Below are positions 34,571-43,127 of a stretch of 64,000 nucleotides of DNA, piece after piece (position 1 is the stretch's first letter; the number at the start of each line of letters is the position of its first letter). The DNA is from Acidilobaceae archaeon (GTDB lineage Archaea; Thermoproteota; Thermoprotei_A; Sulfolobales; Acidilobaceae), in the NCBI GenBank assembly GCA_025058835.1, contig JANXEI010000001.1, positions 252,561-316,560 of the forward strand, given 5' to 3'. The notes below the pieces were generated by a model. It was not told where the DNA came from and ran no database searches. It saw nothing but the letters and a program-made list of their open reading frames with translations. The position numbers and the translations under genes were made by a program.

Positions 34571-35208
34571 GCAGAGTGCTAAAGAGGATGTCACTTATCT
34601 CCAGGCTCCTCGTTGTCATATCAATTGGACTGCTCGTCTCAAGCGTTGTAGCGGAGCTCTACGGAGCAAAGCTATCGACGGAGTTTTCCAGGAATGTGCC
34701 GGCAAATCCTCAGCTTGCCTCCCTACTGGCAATAGCAGCCTTGACTAGTGAGGGTAGAGTGGAGGTGACAGTGGAGGGGGCTGACAACGTTTACTACCTA
34801 AAAGTAGCGGGAGACCCCTTCCTGCTTGCGCAGCAGTTCCGTTCCCTTAGACTCAACGTCAGCAACGTCAGGTCTAACTTGGACCTAAGGGCTGGCGTCT
34901 CCTTCACCAGCATCCAGGTAGAGTCTAACCCGTTCCTCGTGCAGGCCCTCTCGCTCTTGGGCAACGTCATACCCATAACTGAAAAGAGAGAAAACGTATC
35001 GCGGATCAGTGAAAGGATCAGGAGCGATGCCTCTCTCCTGATAATCGCTGTAAGGGACACTCCAGGACAGATCAAATATGACATCAAGTACAGGATAGAG
35101 GAGTACGACCGCCTTTCCGCCCCCCAGACTTTGATAGCATCTTTCCTAATGATAGCTCTCGCTGTAGCATATGAGTACTACAGGAGGGCTAACAACAAAA
35201 CCTCCTGA
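34567..35208 (+). CDS. Membrane protein with large outer domain, ABC-operon partner
   Basis: 213 residues. A helix at ~10-30 (ISRLLVVISIGLLVSSVVAE) and another near the end (LIASFLMIALAVAYEYY) flank a ~140-residue extracytoplasmic domain with a beta-rich pattern. I do not recognise a family. It overlaps the permease gene by 4 nt, so it is probably an accessory or second membrane subunit of the exporter. Its end overlaps the convergent gene by 20 nt. Confidence 0.7.
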   Translation: MSRVLKRMSLISRLLVVISIGLLVSSVVAELYGAKLSTEFSRNVPANPQLASLLAIAALTSEGRVEVTVEGADNVYYLKVAGDPFLLAQQFRSLRLNVSNVRSNLDLRAGVSFTSIQVESNPFLVQALSLLGNVIPITEKRENVSRISERIRSDASLLIIAVRDTPGQIKYDIKYRIEEYDRLSAPQTLIASFLMIALAVAYEYYRRANNKTS

Positions 35209-36397
35209 GCAAGTAGGCAGCAGGGGGACCTAGCAGAGCTATAGCGGTGAAAACGCCTCTTATGAGGTCCCTCAGGGAGCCTACCCTCTGATAAGAAACG
35301 GTCACCCTCTCCCCCTGTACCTTTTCCTCCCGTAGGGAAATGTGCTCCCTCTCCACCTCCAGCGTTCTCTTGATGGGCGGGACTCTGTACTCATAGAGGC
35401 GAGGACGTGGGAGGCCCTCCTCTACCATGAAGTAACCCTCCCTGCCTGTCCCAATTACCGCCTTGCTCGTAGATCTTATTGCAACTGCTATGCTGCCCGT
35501 CCCCACCAGCTTGCCAGAGAACCAGATGCTGTCAGAGACGCCGGCCCCGCTGTATACGAACCCTCTCGTCCCCACTATCTTCACGTCCCGTACATGTCTC
35601 CACTCCCTAAACTCAACAACTCTTAGCCAGTCTCCGAAGGGCACCACGAGGGCCCTGCACCAGTAGTTCTCGCAGAGCAGCGCATCTACCGAAGACTCTC
35701 TCCCTGCTACCTCGATTTCAATTGCCTTCGCTCCCCCCAGCCAGTATATCAGAGCGGCAGTTCCCCTCTTCCCGAAGACGACGGGAGACCCTTTGTAGAA
35801 AGTTATTCCAGAGGGCTTCATGTCGGGAATTAGCTCATAGAGGCTCGCGTCTTCCTTGCTCACCTCTAGAAGGCTTCTGTCCAGCGCTACGTAGATCTTT
35901 TCTCCCTCCCACCCAATCTTCGTCTCCGTGGAGTAAAGAGGGGCAGAGATCATTTCCCCCTGTCCAGAGCGGGCGTCCACCTTCAATATCTTCAGAGATT
36001 TACCTGCAATCCCCGAAACAAAGAAGGTGCTCGACGAGCACTGCAGATCTGCGCCCGAGAGCAGATAGGGGAGCTGGAAGCTTCTCGCATCGCGTGCGGT
36101 AAGGGAGACGTAGGTCACCTTATCCGCAGAGAGAATGTAGACTTGGTCTCCAGAAGCGCACGCTTTGCCAGTAGCGTTCAAAGATATGCCCTCTTTAACC
36201 ACCATCGTTCTTCCGTCTAACCTTACTGCTGCCACAGCGTCGCCAGAGAGGTAGACCAACTCGCCCTCTGGGACTAATATACCAGAATAGTTTGGAACAG
36301 GATATGCTATGAGGAGGAGAAAGGATGCAAGGATAGCGTATATCAAGAGGACGATGTAGATCTCTTTCGCCCCCTGCCTCCTCACGGTTTCTCCCAA
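35189..36397 (-). CDS. Membrane-anchored protein with propeller-like repeats
   Basis: 402 residues. A hydrophobic segment near residues 14-33 anchors the N-terminus and another near the end (GVFTAIALLGPPAAYLL) follows a ~330-residue outer region. That region has repeated strand-turn patterns with spaced Gly/Val, for example VYLSGDAVAAVRLDG, VYILSADKVTYVS and IYVALDRSLLEVS, suggesting a beta-propeller of five to seven blades, though no catalytic motif is visible. A sensor or surface binding role is possible. It lies convergent to the exporter operon. Confidence 0.65.
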   Translation of the reverse strand: MGETVRRQGAKEIYIVLLIYAILASFLLLIAYPVPNYSGILVPEGELVYLSGDAVAAVRLDGRTMVVKEGISLNATGKACASGDQVYILSADKVTYVSLTARDARSFQLPYLLSGADLQCSSSTFFVSGIAGKSLKILKVDARSGQGEMISAPLYSTETKIGWEGEKIYVALDRSLLEVSKEDASLYELIPDMKPSGITFYKGSPVVFGKRGTAALIYWLGGAKAIEIEVAGRESSVDALLCENYWCRALVVPFGDWLRVVEFREWRHVRDVKIVGTRGFVYSGAGVSDSIWFSGKLVGTGSIAVAIRSTSKAVIGTGREGYFMVEEGLPRPRLYEYRVPPIKRTLEVEREHISLREEKVQGERVTVSYQRVGSLRDLIRGVFTAIALLGPPAAYLLRRFCC

Positions 36398-36420
36398 ATC
36401 ATCGACGTGGAGAAGAACTA

Positions 36421-37599
36421 TTAGCTGATAGTTATAGTGGAGACAAAGTAGAGAATGAGGAGTCCCAGCACGTCCATGAAGGTGGTCACGAGAGGCACTC
36501 CCACGTTATCGGGGTCTAGGCCGACCCTGAAGGAGAGCAGGGACACGAAGAGGGCCACAAATGCTCCCACGGGCACTGCAATTACCAGGCCTATCGTGAC
36601 AGGAACTAACATGTCTAGGAAAGCGAGCTCCCCTCCCAAGATCCATGCTGACGCGTAGCCTGCAAGAGAGACCACGAAGGCGCCGGGTAGAATGGCAAAG
36701 AGGGCATCAAGGAGAGCCCTCAGGAACGCGTTTCCGATCCCGGGGGCTCCGTAGAGGTGCAGGTGAACGCTGAGCCTCAGGCTTATGACGGAGGAGAGGG
36801 CACCAGCTATACCGATAAAGCTCACCGATATCTGGAAGAGAGCCCTCTCGGCCAGCTCCTCCTCGAAAATAGCCAACAGGACGCCCGCAAAGGGCTGGAG
36901 GAGGAGAACAGCTAGGAGCACGAGGAGCCTCTCCGACAGTATCCTCCCTGCTCTCTTGCTCGTTATGAGTATGGCAATCGGGAGGGAGATGCTGAGGGAG
37001 ATGGTAAGTAGGAAGAGGACGTGGGCGAGGGGTGAGGGAAGAGTAGAAACGAAGAGAAATGAGAGCACAAGTAGGGGAAAGGAGACGAAGTCGCCTCCTA
37101 TAGTAGCCGCAGTAGGCAGGACGTTCCCCGGGTCTCCTCCCCTCTTGAAGACAGTGGCAGCAAAGAGAGCTAGATATGGCAGGAGGACCGCAGTTGCAAG
37201 GGCGGAGGAGAGGGCACCAACAAGTTGCAGTACCTCTAGGTCAAGGTATTCGCCTGAGAGGCGGGAATAGAAGAAGGTGAGGAAACTGATGAGGAGCGAT
37301 GTGGAGGCAGTAAGCGCCACCACGGGCTTTGCTTCCAGCAAGAGGAGCTCCCGCATTGAGGACGAGGCCTCGCCGAGGTGGAGGGCAGTGTTCATCCTAG
37401 CGCCAGAGGAGCCCATAATGTCGCCTCTCAGGTCGTTCATAACAGGGATGAGGGCAATGACCTCCTTCCTCCCCTCTACAAGAGGATAGAGTAACGCTAT
37501 TACGAAAACGTTAACGGTATACAGAGCATAGCCAAGGGTCATCCCTAGCACTATCTCGATAGCTCCTCTGAGCCTCTCCCTCAGCGCCGTTAGTCGCAC
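36421..37599 (-). CDS. MgtE-type divalent cation transporter
   Basis: About 392 residues with ten or more hydrophobic helices in two similar halves, each opening with the MgtE/SLC41 motif: PVMNDLRGDIMGSSGARM in the first and PTAATIGGDFVSFPLL in the second. Such proteins carry Mg2+ or other divalent ions. No N-terminal CBS or cytoplasmic MgtE domain is present, so gating must differ from bacterial MgtE. GTG 37599 is the start, with GGGAG 6 nt ahead. A longer frame runs into argS and is rejected. It lies 41 bp from the argS stop on the same strand. Confidence 0.85.
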   Translation of the reverse strand: MRLTALRERLRGAIEIVLGMTLGYALYTVNVFVIALLYPLVEGRKEVIALIPVMNDLRGDIMGSSGARMNTALHLGEASSSMRELLLLEAKPVVALTASTSLLISFLTFFYSRLSGEYLDLEVLQLVGALSSALATAVLLPYLALFAATVFKRGGDPGNVLPTAATIGGDFVSFPLLVLSFLFVSTLPSPLAHVLFLLTISLSISLPIAILITSKRAGRILSERLLVLLAVLLLQPFAGVLLAIFEEELAERALFQISVSFIGIAGALSSVISLRLSVHLHLYGAPGIGNAFLRALLDALFAILPGAFVVSLAGYASAWILGGELAFLDMLVPVTIGLVIAVPVGAFVALFVSLLSFRVGLDPDNVGVPLVTTFMDVLGLLILYFVSTITIS

Positions 37600-37640
37600 A
37601 CTTGAGCTCCCGTCCCCGGTCCCTTTGGCGATCCCTAAAA

Positions 37641-39542
37641 CTACATCCGCTTTAGCGGCGGAACGCCCAGCAGGCTGAGGCCCGAGCCCAGCACCTGTGA
37701 CACTAGTTGGACCATAGCGGCCTTGCCCTCCCTCAGCCCTGCGTTGGGCTCCCTGATCACACTGTCCTTCTGGTACCACTTGTTGAAGAGGTCTGCAAGC
37801 TTGAGAAGGTAGGAGGCTAGATCTTCTGGCCTCAGCTCGTCAGCGGCCTTTGCTGCTACCATAGGATAGAGAAGAGCATGAATGAGCAGAGATCTCCTGT
37901 CTCTCTCGCTGAAGACCTCGGGCTCCGCAAGCTCATACTTTACTTGTCCGTGCTTCTCAAGGATGTTGTGAGCCCTCGCGTGAGTGTACTGGAGATAGGG
38001 GCCCGTGTTCTCCTCCAGCCTCAACACCCTCTCTACGTCAAAAGTTATCGATTTGGTAGCGCCAGGCTGGACAAGGCTGAACCTGATCGCGCCCACCGCT
38101 ATCCCCTCTGCTATGGACTCCAGCTCCTCCTTCGAGAGATCTGGGTTCCTGAGGGCTGCCTCCTTCGCTGCCCTCTCCTTGGCCTCATCTATGAGCTCGT
38201 CTAGAGTCACATATTCTCCCCTCCTCCCGCTCATCGCCCTCCCTGGCAGCCTCACTATCTCGTATTCGTAGTGGAGCATGTTCAGCCCTTCCCTCTCATA
38301 CCCTAGCCCCAGGAGGGCTATCCTGATCTGGAGTTGCGGGAGCCTCTGCTCACTGGCTATGACGTTTATGACTTGGTCGGCCTTCGAGTCGGAGAACTTG
38401 TAAATGCTGTATGCTATGTCGCGCGTCCAGTAAAGGGTGGTCCCGTCGCTCCTGAAGAGTATCATGGGAGGCACTTCGAAGCCCTTCGGGAGCCGAAGTC
38501 TTTCCCTCTCTTTCTCCCCCACCCTTTCCCTAACTATCCTCATGAGGTCGAGCGCCAGAGCCTCCTTGTGCTTCGTCAAGTATGGGCTCTCTCTCGCCTT
38601 CGACAGGACTGCTGCAAGAAGGCCGCTCCACACTACGTCGCTCTCCCAGTCTATGCTGTCATAGCCTATCCCCATCCTCCCCAGCGTCTCCATGAAGCCC
38701 TCAAGGGCTGCCTGAGACAGGGCCCTAACCTTGCTCCTTTCAGGCTCCAGTCCTGCCTCGTATCTGCTCATGATCTCAGAGAGCTTTGCCTCAGGGTTCT
38801 CTAAGGAGCTCACCCTTTCTATTATGAGGTCAGCCAGGGACGCGTCGCCCCTCTCCCTCAGCTTGACTAGCTGTGCTGCCAGCCTCTCTGCCTCCTCCTG
38901 ATCTCCCCTCCTCCTTGCCATTACCGCATCGATGGCTGTGTGGGTGACGGCATAGACCCATCCTATTGCATGATCTATCTTCGTGCCCAGCCTTGTCGAG
39001 AGCTCCTCAGGTTCAATGCCCAGCAGGGAGAAGCCGAGGACGACCACGGAGACCTGCCTCCCTACATCGTTTACGTAGTATCTCACTACCACGTCGTTCC
39101 CCCTTGCCTTGAGCATCCTAGCTAGGCAGTCGCCGAGACTCGCGTTCCTTGCATGGCCTATGTGAAGAGGGTGCACGGGGTTGGCGCTGGTGTGCTCTAC
39201 CACAATGCGACGAGGGGTCTCCGTCTTGAGGGGCTCAGGCCTCCAGCCCCCTTTCATCAGCTCAAAGAGCTCCCTCCCCAGGCCCCTCTCGTCTAACTTA
39301 ACGTTAAGGAAGCCGTTCCAGAGGCTGAGGCTCACGTAGTCGATAGAAACGCACTGCTGGACCTCAGGCAGGACCTGCTCTGCCCTTCCGAAGAACCTCG
39401 CCAAGGGGAAACCGAAGTCGCCGTACTCCTCCCTGGGAGTCTTGGACAGCAGCTTCACGAAAGAGTCGAGGGGCACTCCGGTCTTGTCCTCCAGACAGCG
39501 ACCTACTCTTAGGAGCGCCTGGACGAGAGGTCCTCCTTGCAA
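37641..39542 (-). CDS. argS: Arginyl-tRNA synthetase
   Basis: Class I synthetase of 633 residues. The HIGH motif is HIGHARNAS in SANPVHPLHIGHARNASLGD (pieces SANPVHPLHIGH and HARNASLGD). The KMSK position holds MSGRRGEYV, the family's usual replacement. The C-terminal DALR helical domain recognises the anticodon and ends near PPLKRM. TTG 39542 would be leaderless or nearly so from the box at 39562-39573. The gene diverges from rtcB. Confidence 0.96.
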   Translation of the reverse strand: MQGGPLVQALLRVGRCLEDKTGVPLDSFVKLLSKTPREEYGDFGFPLARFFGRAEQVLPEVQQCVSIDYVSLSLWNGFLNVKLDERGLGRELFELMKGGWRPEPLKTETPRRIVVEHTSANPVHPLHIGHARNASLGDCLARMLKARGNDVVVRYYVNDVGRQVSVVVLGFSLLGIEPEELSTRLGTKIDHAIGWVYAVTHTAIDAVMARRRGDQEEAERLAAQLVKLRERGDASLADLIIERVSSLENPEAKLSEIMSRYEAGLEPERSKVRALSQAALEGFMETLGRMGIGYDSIDWESDVVWSGLLAAVLSKARESPYLTKHKEALALDLMRIVRERVGEKERERLRLPKGFEVPPMILFRSDGTTLYWTRDIAYSIYKFSDSKADQVINVIASEQRLPQLQIRIALLGLGYEREGLNMLHYEYEIVRLPGRAMSGRRGEYVTLDELIDEAKERAAKEAALRNPDLSKEELESIAEGIAVGAIRFSLVQPGATKSITFDVERVLRLEENTGPYLQYTHARAHNILEKHGQVKYELAEPEVFSERDRRSLLIHALLYPMVAAKAADELRPEDLASYLLKLADLFNKWYQKDSVIREPNAGLREGKAAMVQLVSQVLGSGLSLLGVPPLKRM

Positions 39543-39561
39543 CCCCTTCCCCTCTCTACTA

Positions 39562-39573
39562 AGCTTTAAAACC
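39562..39573. promoter_or_regulatory. TATA box between argS (-) and rtcB (+)
   Basis: AGCTTTAAAACC is near-symmetric. It lies ~25 nt from the argS TTG (39542) and ~38 nt from the rtcB ATG (39606), with no other AT-rich box in the 63-bp gap. It probably serves both genes. Confidence 0.45.
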
Positions 39574-39605
39574 TAGAGAGCAAGCTAATTAGAGTTAGGA
39601 TCCGG

Positions 39606-41051
39606 ATGAGCGTTCAGCTCAAAAGAATCGACGAGAACGTGTGGATGATTCCCCCAGAGGCCAAGCAATGCATGAAAGTACCTGCTATAATCTATGCCGA
39701 TGACTTCCTCATAAACAAAATGAAAGAGGACTTGACGCTAGTCCAGGCAATGAACGTGGCGTGCTTGAAGGGGATTCAGAAGTACAGCTTGGTCATGCCC
39801 GACGGCCATCAGGGCTACGGCTTCCCCGTGGGAGGGGTAGCTGCCATGGCAGTGGACGAGGACGGGGTCATAAGCCCAGGCGGCATCGGCTACGACATCA
39901 ACTGCGGCGTGAGGGTGCTGAGGACTGACCTGACCCTCAAGGAGGTGAAGCCGAAGATCAAGGAGCTTGTGGACGAAATGTACAGGAACGTCCCCAGCGG
40001 CGTGGGCAGCACGGGGAAGGTCAAGGTCACCATGGCAGAACTGGACAAGGTGCTTAGCGAGGGCGTGCAGTGGGCAGTGAGCAAGGGCTATGGATGGCCC
40101 GAGGACATGGAGTACCTCGAGGAGAGGGGGAGCTGGTCCCTTGCTGATCCCTCGGCAGTTAGTAATACGGCAAAGCAGAGGGGGGCAGAGCAGCTGGGTA
40201 CTCTGGGGAGCGGAAACCACTTCCTCGAAGTGCAGGTAGTGGACAAGATATACGATGAGAGGATAGCGAAGGCCTACGGTCTATTCGAGGGTCAGATAGT
40301 GGTCATGATTCACACTGGCAGCAGGGGGCTCGGTCACCAGGTAGCAAGCGATTACCTCCTCGTCATGGAGAGGGCTATGAAGGCCTATGGCACTGTTCCT
40401 CCTGACAGGGAGCTCGCCAGCGTGCCCTATAACACCAAGGAGGCGCAGAACTACGTAAAGGCGATGGCAGCTGCAGCCAACTTCGCGTGGACGAACAGGC
40501 AGATGATAGCCCACTGGGTAAGGGAGAGCTTCAAGAAGGTCTTCAAGACAGATCCGGAGAAGCTGGGCATGAGGATAGTTTACGATGTAACGCACAACAT
40601 AGCTAAGATAGAGGAGTACGAGGTCGAAAAGAAGAGGAAGAAACTCATAGTCCACAGGAAGGGAGCCACTAGGGCTTTCCCGCCAGGACATCCTGAGATA
40701 CCTGCAGCATACAGAGAGGTAGGCCAGCCCGTCCTGATACCGGGAAGCATGGGCACGGCTAGCTACATACTTGCTGGAGTAAAGGAGGGGGAGAGGAGCT
40801 GGTTCACTGCGCCTCACGGCGCGGGCAGGTGGATGAGCAGGGCAGGTTCGAAGAGAAAGAAGAGCTACAGGGAGGTGGTCTCAGAGCTAGAGAGCAAGGA
40901 GATCTACATCAGGGCTAGCAACATAGAGACGGTGGTAGAAGAGGCGCCAGAGGCTTACAAGGACGTGGACAAGGTAGCACAGGTAGCCCACGCGGTTGGC
41001 ATAGCGAAGCTTACGGCAAGGATGAGGCCCATAGGAGTTACGAAGGGTTAG
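39606..41051 (+). CDS. rtcB: RNA ligase RtcB (tRNA splicing)
   Basis: Joins tRNA halves after intron removal using GTP and Mn2+ (3'-phosphate/5'-OH ligation). The metal ligands are readable: Cys100 (GYDINCGVR), His205 (GSGNHFLEV), His236 (MIHTGSRG), His330 (YDVTHNIAK) and the guanylylated His404 (TAPHGAGRW). These fall at almost the same positions as in the Pyrococcus enzyme. The 481 residues show no intein, which several archaeal rtcB genes carry. It overlaps the convergent CYTH gene by 14 nt. Confidence 0.97.
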   Translation: MSVQLKRIDENVWMIPPEAKQCMKVPAIIYADDFLINKMKEDLTLVQAMNVACLKGIQKYSLVMPDGHQGYGFPVGGVAAMAVDEDGVISPGGIGYDINCGVRVLRTDLTLKEVKPKIKELVDEMYRNVPSGVGSTGKVKVTMAELDKVLSEGVQWAVSKGYGWPEDMEYLEERGSWSLADPSAVSNTAKQRGAEQLGTLGSGNHFLEVQVVDKIYDERIAKAYGLFEGQIVVMIHTGSRGLGHQVASDYLLVMERAMKAYGTVPPDRELASVPYNTKEAQNYVKAMAAAANFAWTNRQMIAHWVRESFKKVFKTDPEKLGMRIVYDVTHNIAKIEEYEVEKKRKKLIVHRKGATRAFPPGHPEIPAAYREVGQPVLIPGSMGTASYILAGVKEGERSWFTAPHGAGRWMSRAGSKRKKSYREVVSELESKEIYIRASNIETVVEEAPEAYKDVDKVAQVAHAVGIAKLTARMRPIGVTKG

Positions 41052-41562
41052 ACTTTTTCTCCAAGACCATCTCTACATACGTTTTCTCCACATAGCTCTC
41101 TTTCCCTAGCCCCAAGCTCTCTGCAAGCCCCATTACGTCCTCAGCCCTCCCCCCTTTTGACTCTATCTCCACAAAACAACCTAACCCCTCCACCTCGTCG
41201 AGACTCACCACCAGGTCTTTGCTCTCAAAGTAATCTCTCCTCTTCCTAATCTCGAGCGCTAGCTTGAAGCCCAGCCTCTCCAGCAAGCTCTCTGCGTCAC
41301 CGGAAACGTTAAGGGTCAGCTCCAGCCTCCTCTTCATCTCCCCCCTCTCCCTCGGCCCCTTGTAAGTTAAGGTTAGCTCTCCGCCCCCTCTCCTTACCCT
41401 GAGGGCCTCGTCCGTCTTCAGGAAGTCTCTGCAGGGGTGAGAAAAGTAGCTGTCCACCTCCTCCCTCCTGCCGAGGTAGTTTAGCCCCATCCCAGTTAGC
41501 TGAGCCCTAAGCCCCTCCAACCTAGAGCACTCTACTCTGAACTTCCCCTCTACCTCTATCAT
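41038..41562 (-). CDS. CYTH domain protein (class IV adenylate cyclase-like)
   Basis: 174 residues in the CYTH tunnel fold that binds triphosphates. IEVEGKFRV matches the start motif ExExK, and later LRVRRGGGELTLTYKG supplies the basic strand, with VVSLDEVEGLGCFVEIES completing the tunnel. Members make cAMP, hydrolyse thiamine triphosphate or cleave inorganic triphosphate, and the archaeal role is unsettled. ATG 41562. It lies 10 bp from the 5' side of gcvPB on the same strand. Confidence 0.85.
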   Translation of the reverse strand: MIEVEGKFRVECSRLEGLRAQLTGMGLNYLGRREEVDSYFSHPCRDFLKTDEALRVRRGGGELTLTYKGPRERGEMKRRLELTLNVSGDAESLLERLGFKLALEIRKRRDYFESKDLVVSLDEVEGLGCFVEIESKGGRAEDVMGLAESLGLGKESYVEKTYVEMVLEKKSNPS

Positions 41563-41572
41563 GTGGAGCCCC

Positions 41573-43126
41573 CTATAGCGTTGTGAGCTTCCCCCTCTCC
41601 CGCAGCACCTTTACTCTCCAGCTCGGAGTAACAGTTCTGGGATGGTTTGCCTTAGCGTTGTCGACCCTTGCCCGAGCAGTGTTCCTTGGCATGTCCTTCA
41701 GGAGCTTCGGATCTTGCATCGCCATCCCCTCGAGCTCTATGAGCCTCTCGGCAAAAGCGTCTATGTTCTCCTTGGTCTCGCTCTCTGTGAACTCCACCAT
41801 AAGCGCCTCCTTCACTATGAGCGGGAAGTATATGGTAGGAGCATAGAAACCCGCGTCAAGCAAGCCCTTTGCCAGATCTTCAGCGTTGACTCCCGTCTCC
41901 TCCTGGAGCCTCTGAGCGCTCACTACCACCTCGTGCTTCCTGAACCTCCCCTCGCCGAAGGGTATGGTGTACTTCTCCGACCTAGACTTAATGAGGGAGG
42001 CGAAGTAGTTGGTGTTCAGAACGGCTATCTCCCCTGCCTCCCTTAGCCCTCTCGGTCCCATGGAGGCTATGTATGTGTATGCCCACAGGAGGGGGCTTAC
42101 GTTCCCGAACCACGCTCTCAGATAGCCTATGCTGTAAGGTCCTGGGCCCTCGAGCCTGTAGCTGTTCCCCTCCTTCACCACCCTGTAACCCGGCAGGAGC
42201 TGGGAGAGCCTTATGCCGTCCCTCACCTCTATGTCTTTCACGCAAACTGGACCTGCTCCGGGTCCCCCTCCGCCGTGGGGGGAGGAGAACGTCTTGTGCA
42301 GGTTCAGGTGAACTATGTCCGCTCCAATGTCTCCTGGCCTCGCCTTCCCAAGGATGCCGTTCAGGTTAGCCCCGTCATGATATACGAGCCCTCCAGCCCC
42401 ATGGACTAGCTCTGCTACCTCGAGGGCCTTCTCGTCAAAGAGTCCCAAGGTGCTGGGCACCGTTGCCATTATGCCTGCAGTGCGGGGGCCTAGGACAGAC
42501 TTTATGGCCTCTACGTCAACGTTACCGTCCTCGGCAGTGGGTATTTCTATGACCTTGAACCCAGCCATAGTGCCCGTCGCAGGGTTGGTCCCGTGGGCAG
42601 AGTCCGGCACAATGATCTCCGTCCTCTGCGCATCCCCCCTCAGCTCGTGGTACTTCCTGATGAGGAGGGCTCCCGTCAGCTCCCCCTGAGAACCTGCTGC
42701 TGGATGGAGCGTGCAGGCATCCATTCCTGTTATTACGGCAAGCCACCTCTCGAGGTGATAGAGAGCCTCCAGGAGGCCCTGGACTAGCTCATCGTCAACG
42801 AGCGGGTGGAGGAAGGAGAGCTTCTCATGGAAGGCATACCTGAGGGCTACCTTAGGGTTGTATTTCATCGTGCAGCTGCCGAGCGGAACGGGGCCAACGT
42901 CTACTCCGTACGCCATCTGGGAGAGCCTAGTGAAGTGCCTTACTACCTCCACCTCGCTCAGCGAGGGTATCTCCGGGGGGCTATTCCTCCTCACCTTCTC
43001 CGCCAGCGAGAACTCCCCTACTGCCCTCGTGATCTCCTCCTCAAGCGGTGGGAGGAGGAACCCCCTGCGCCCCTCCCTTCCCATCTGGAAGACTAGCGGC
43101 TCGTTCCACTTTGCCTGCCTGAACAC
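41573..43126 (-). CDS. gcvPB: Glycine dehydrogenase (decarboxylating) subunit 2
   Basis: Beta subunit of the split glycine decarboxylase (P protein), 517 residues. It carries the PLP site: Lys278 in LNLHKTFSSPHGGGGPG. HPAAGSQGE and VPDSAHGTNPAT also contact PLP and substrate. With the alpha subunit it decarboxylates glycine and passes the aminomethyl group to GcvH. gcvPA lies 1 bp upstream on the same strand, forming an operon. No gcvT or gcvH is in this window. Confidence 0.97.
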   Translation of the reverse strand: MFRQAKWNEPLVFQMGREGRRGFLLPPLEEEITRAVGEFSLAEKVRRNSPPEIPSLSEVEVVRHFTRLSQMAYGVDVGPVPLGSCTMKYNPKVALRYAFHEKLSFLHPLVDDELVQGLLEALYHLERWLAVITGMDACTLHPAAGSQGELTGALLIRKYHELRGDAQRTEIIVPDSAHGTNPATGTMAGFKVIEIPTAEDGNVDVEAIKSVLGPRTAGIMATVPSTLGLFDEKALEVAELVHGAGGLVYHDGANLNGILGKARPGDIGADIVHLNLHKTFSSPHGGGGPGAGPVCVKDIEVRDGIRLSQLLPGYRVVKEGNSYRLEGPGPYSIGYLRAWFGNVSPLLWAYTYIASMGPRGLREAGEIAVLNTNYFASLIKSRSEKYTIPFGEGRFRKHEVVVSAQRLQEETGVNAEDLAKGLLDAGFYAPTIYFPLIVKEALMVEFTESETKENIDAFAERLIELEGMAMQDPKLLKDMPRNTARARVDNAKANHPRTVTPSWRVKVLRERGKLTTL

Positions 43127-43127
43127 C

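Noticed and set aside
37600-37779. 60-residue extension of the MgtE-type frame into argS
   Set aside because: It has shadow-like composition (Gly/Ala/Pro) over argS coding sequence; GTG 37599 has GGGAG at good spacing and fits the family.
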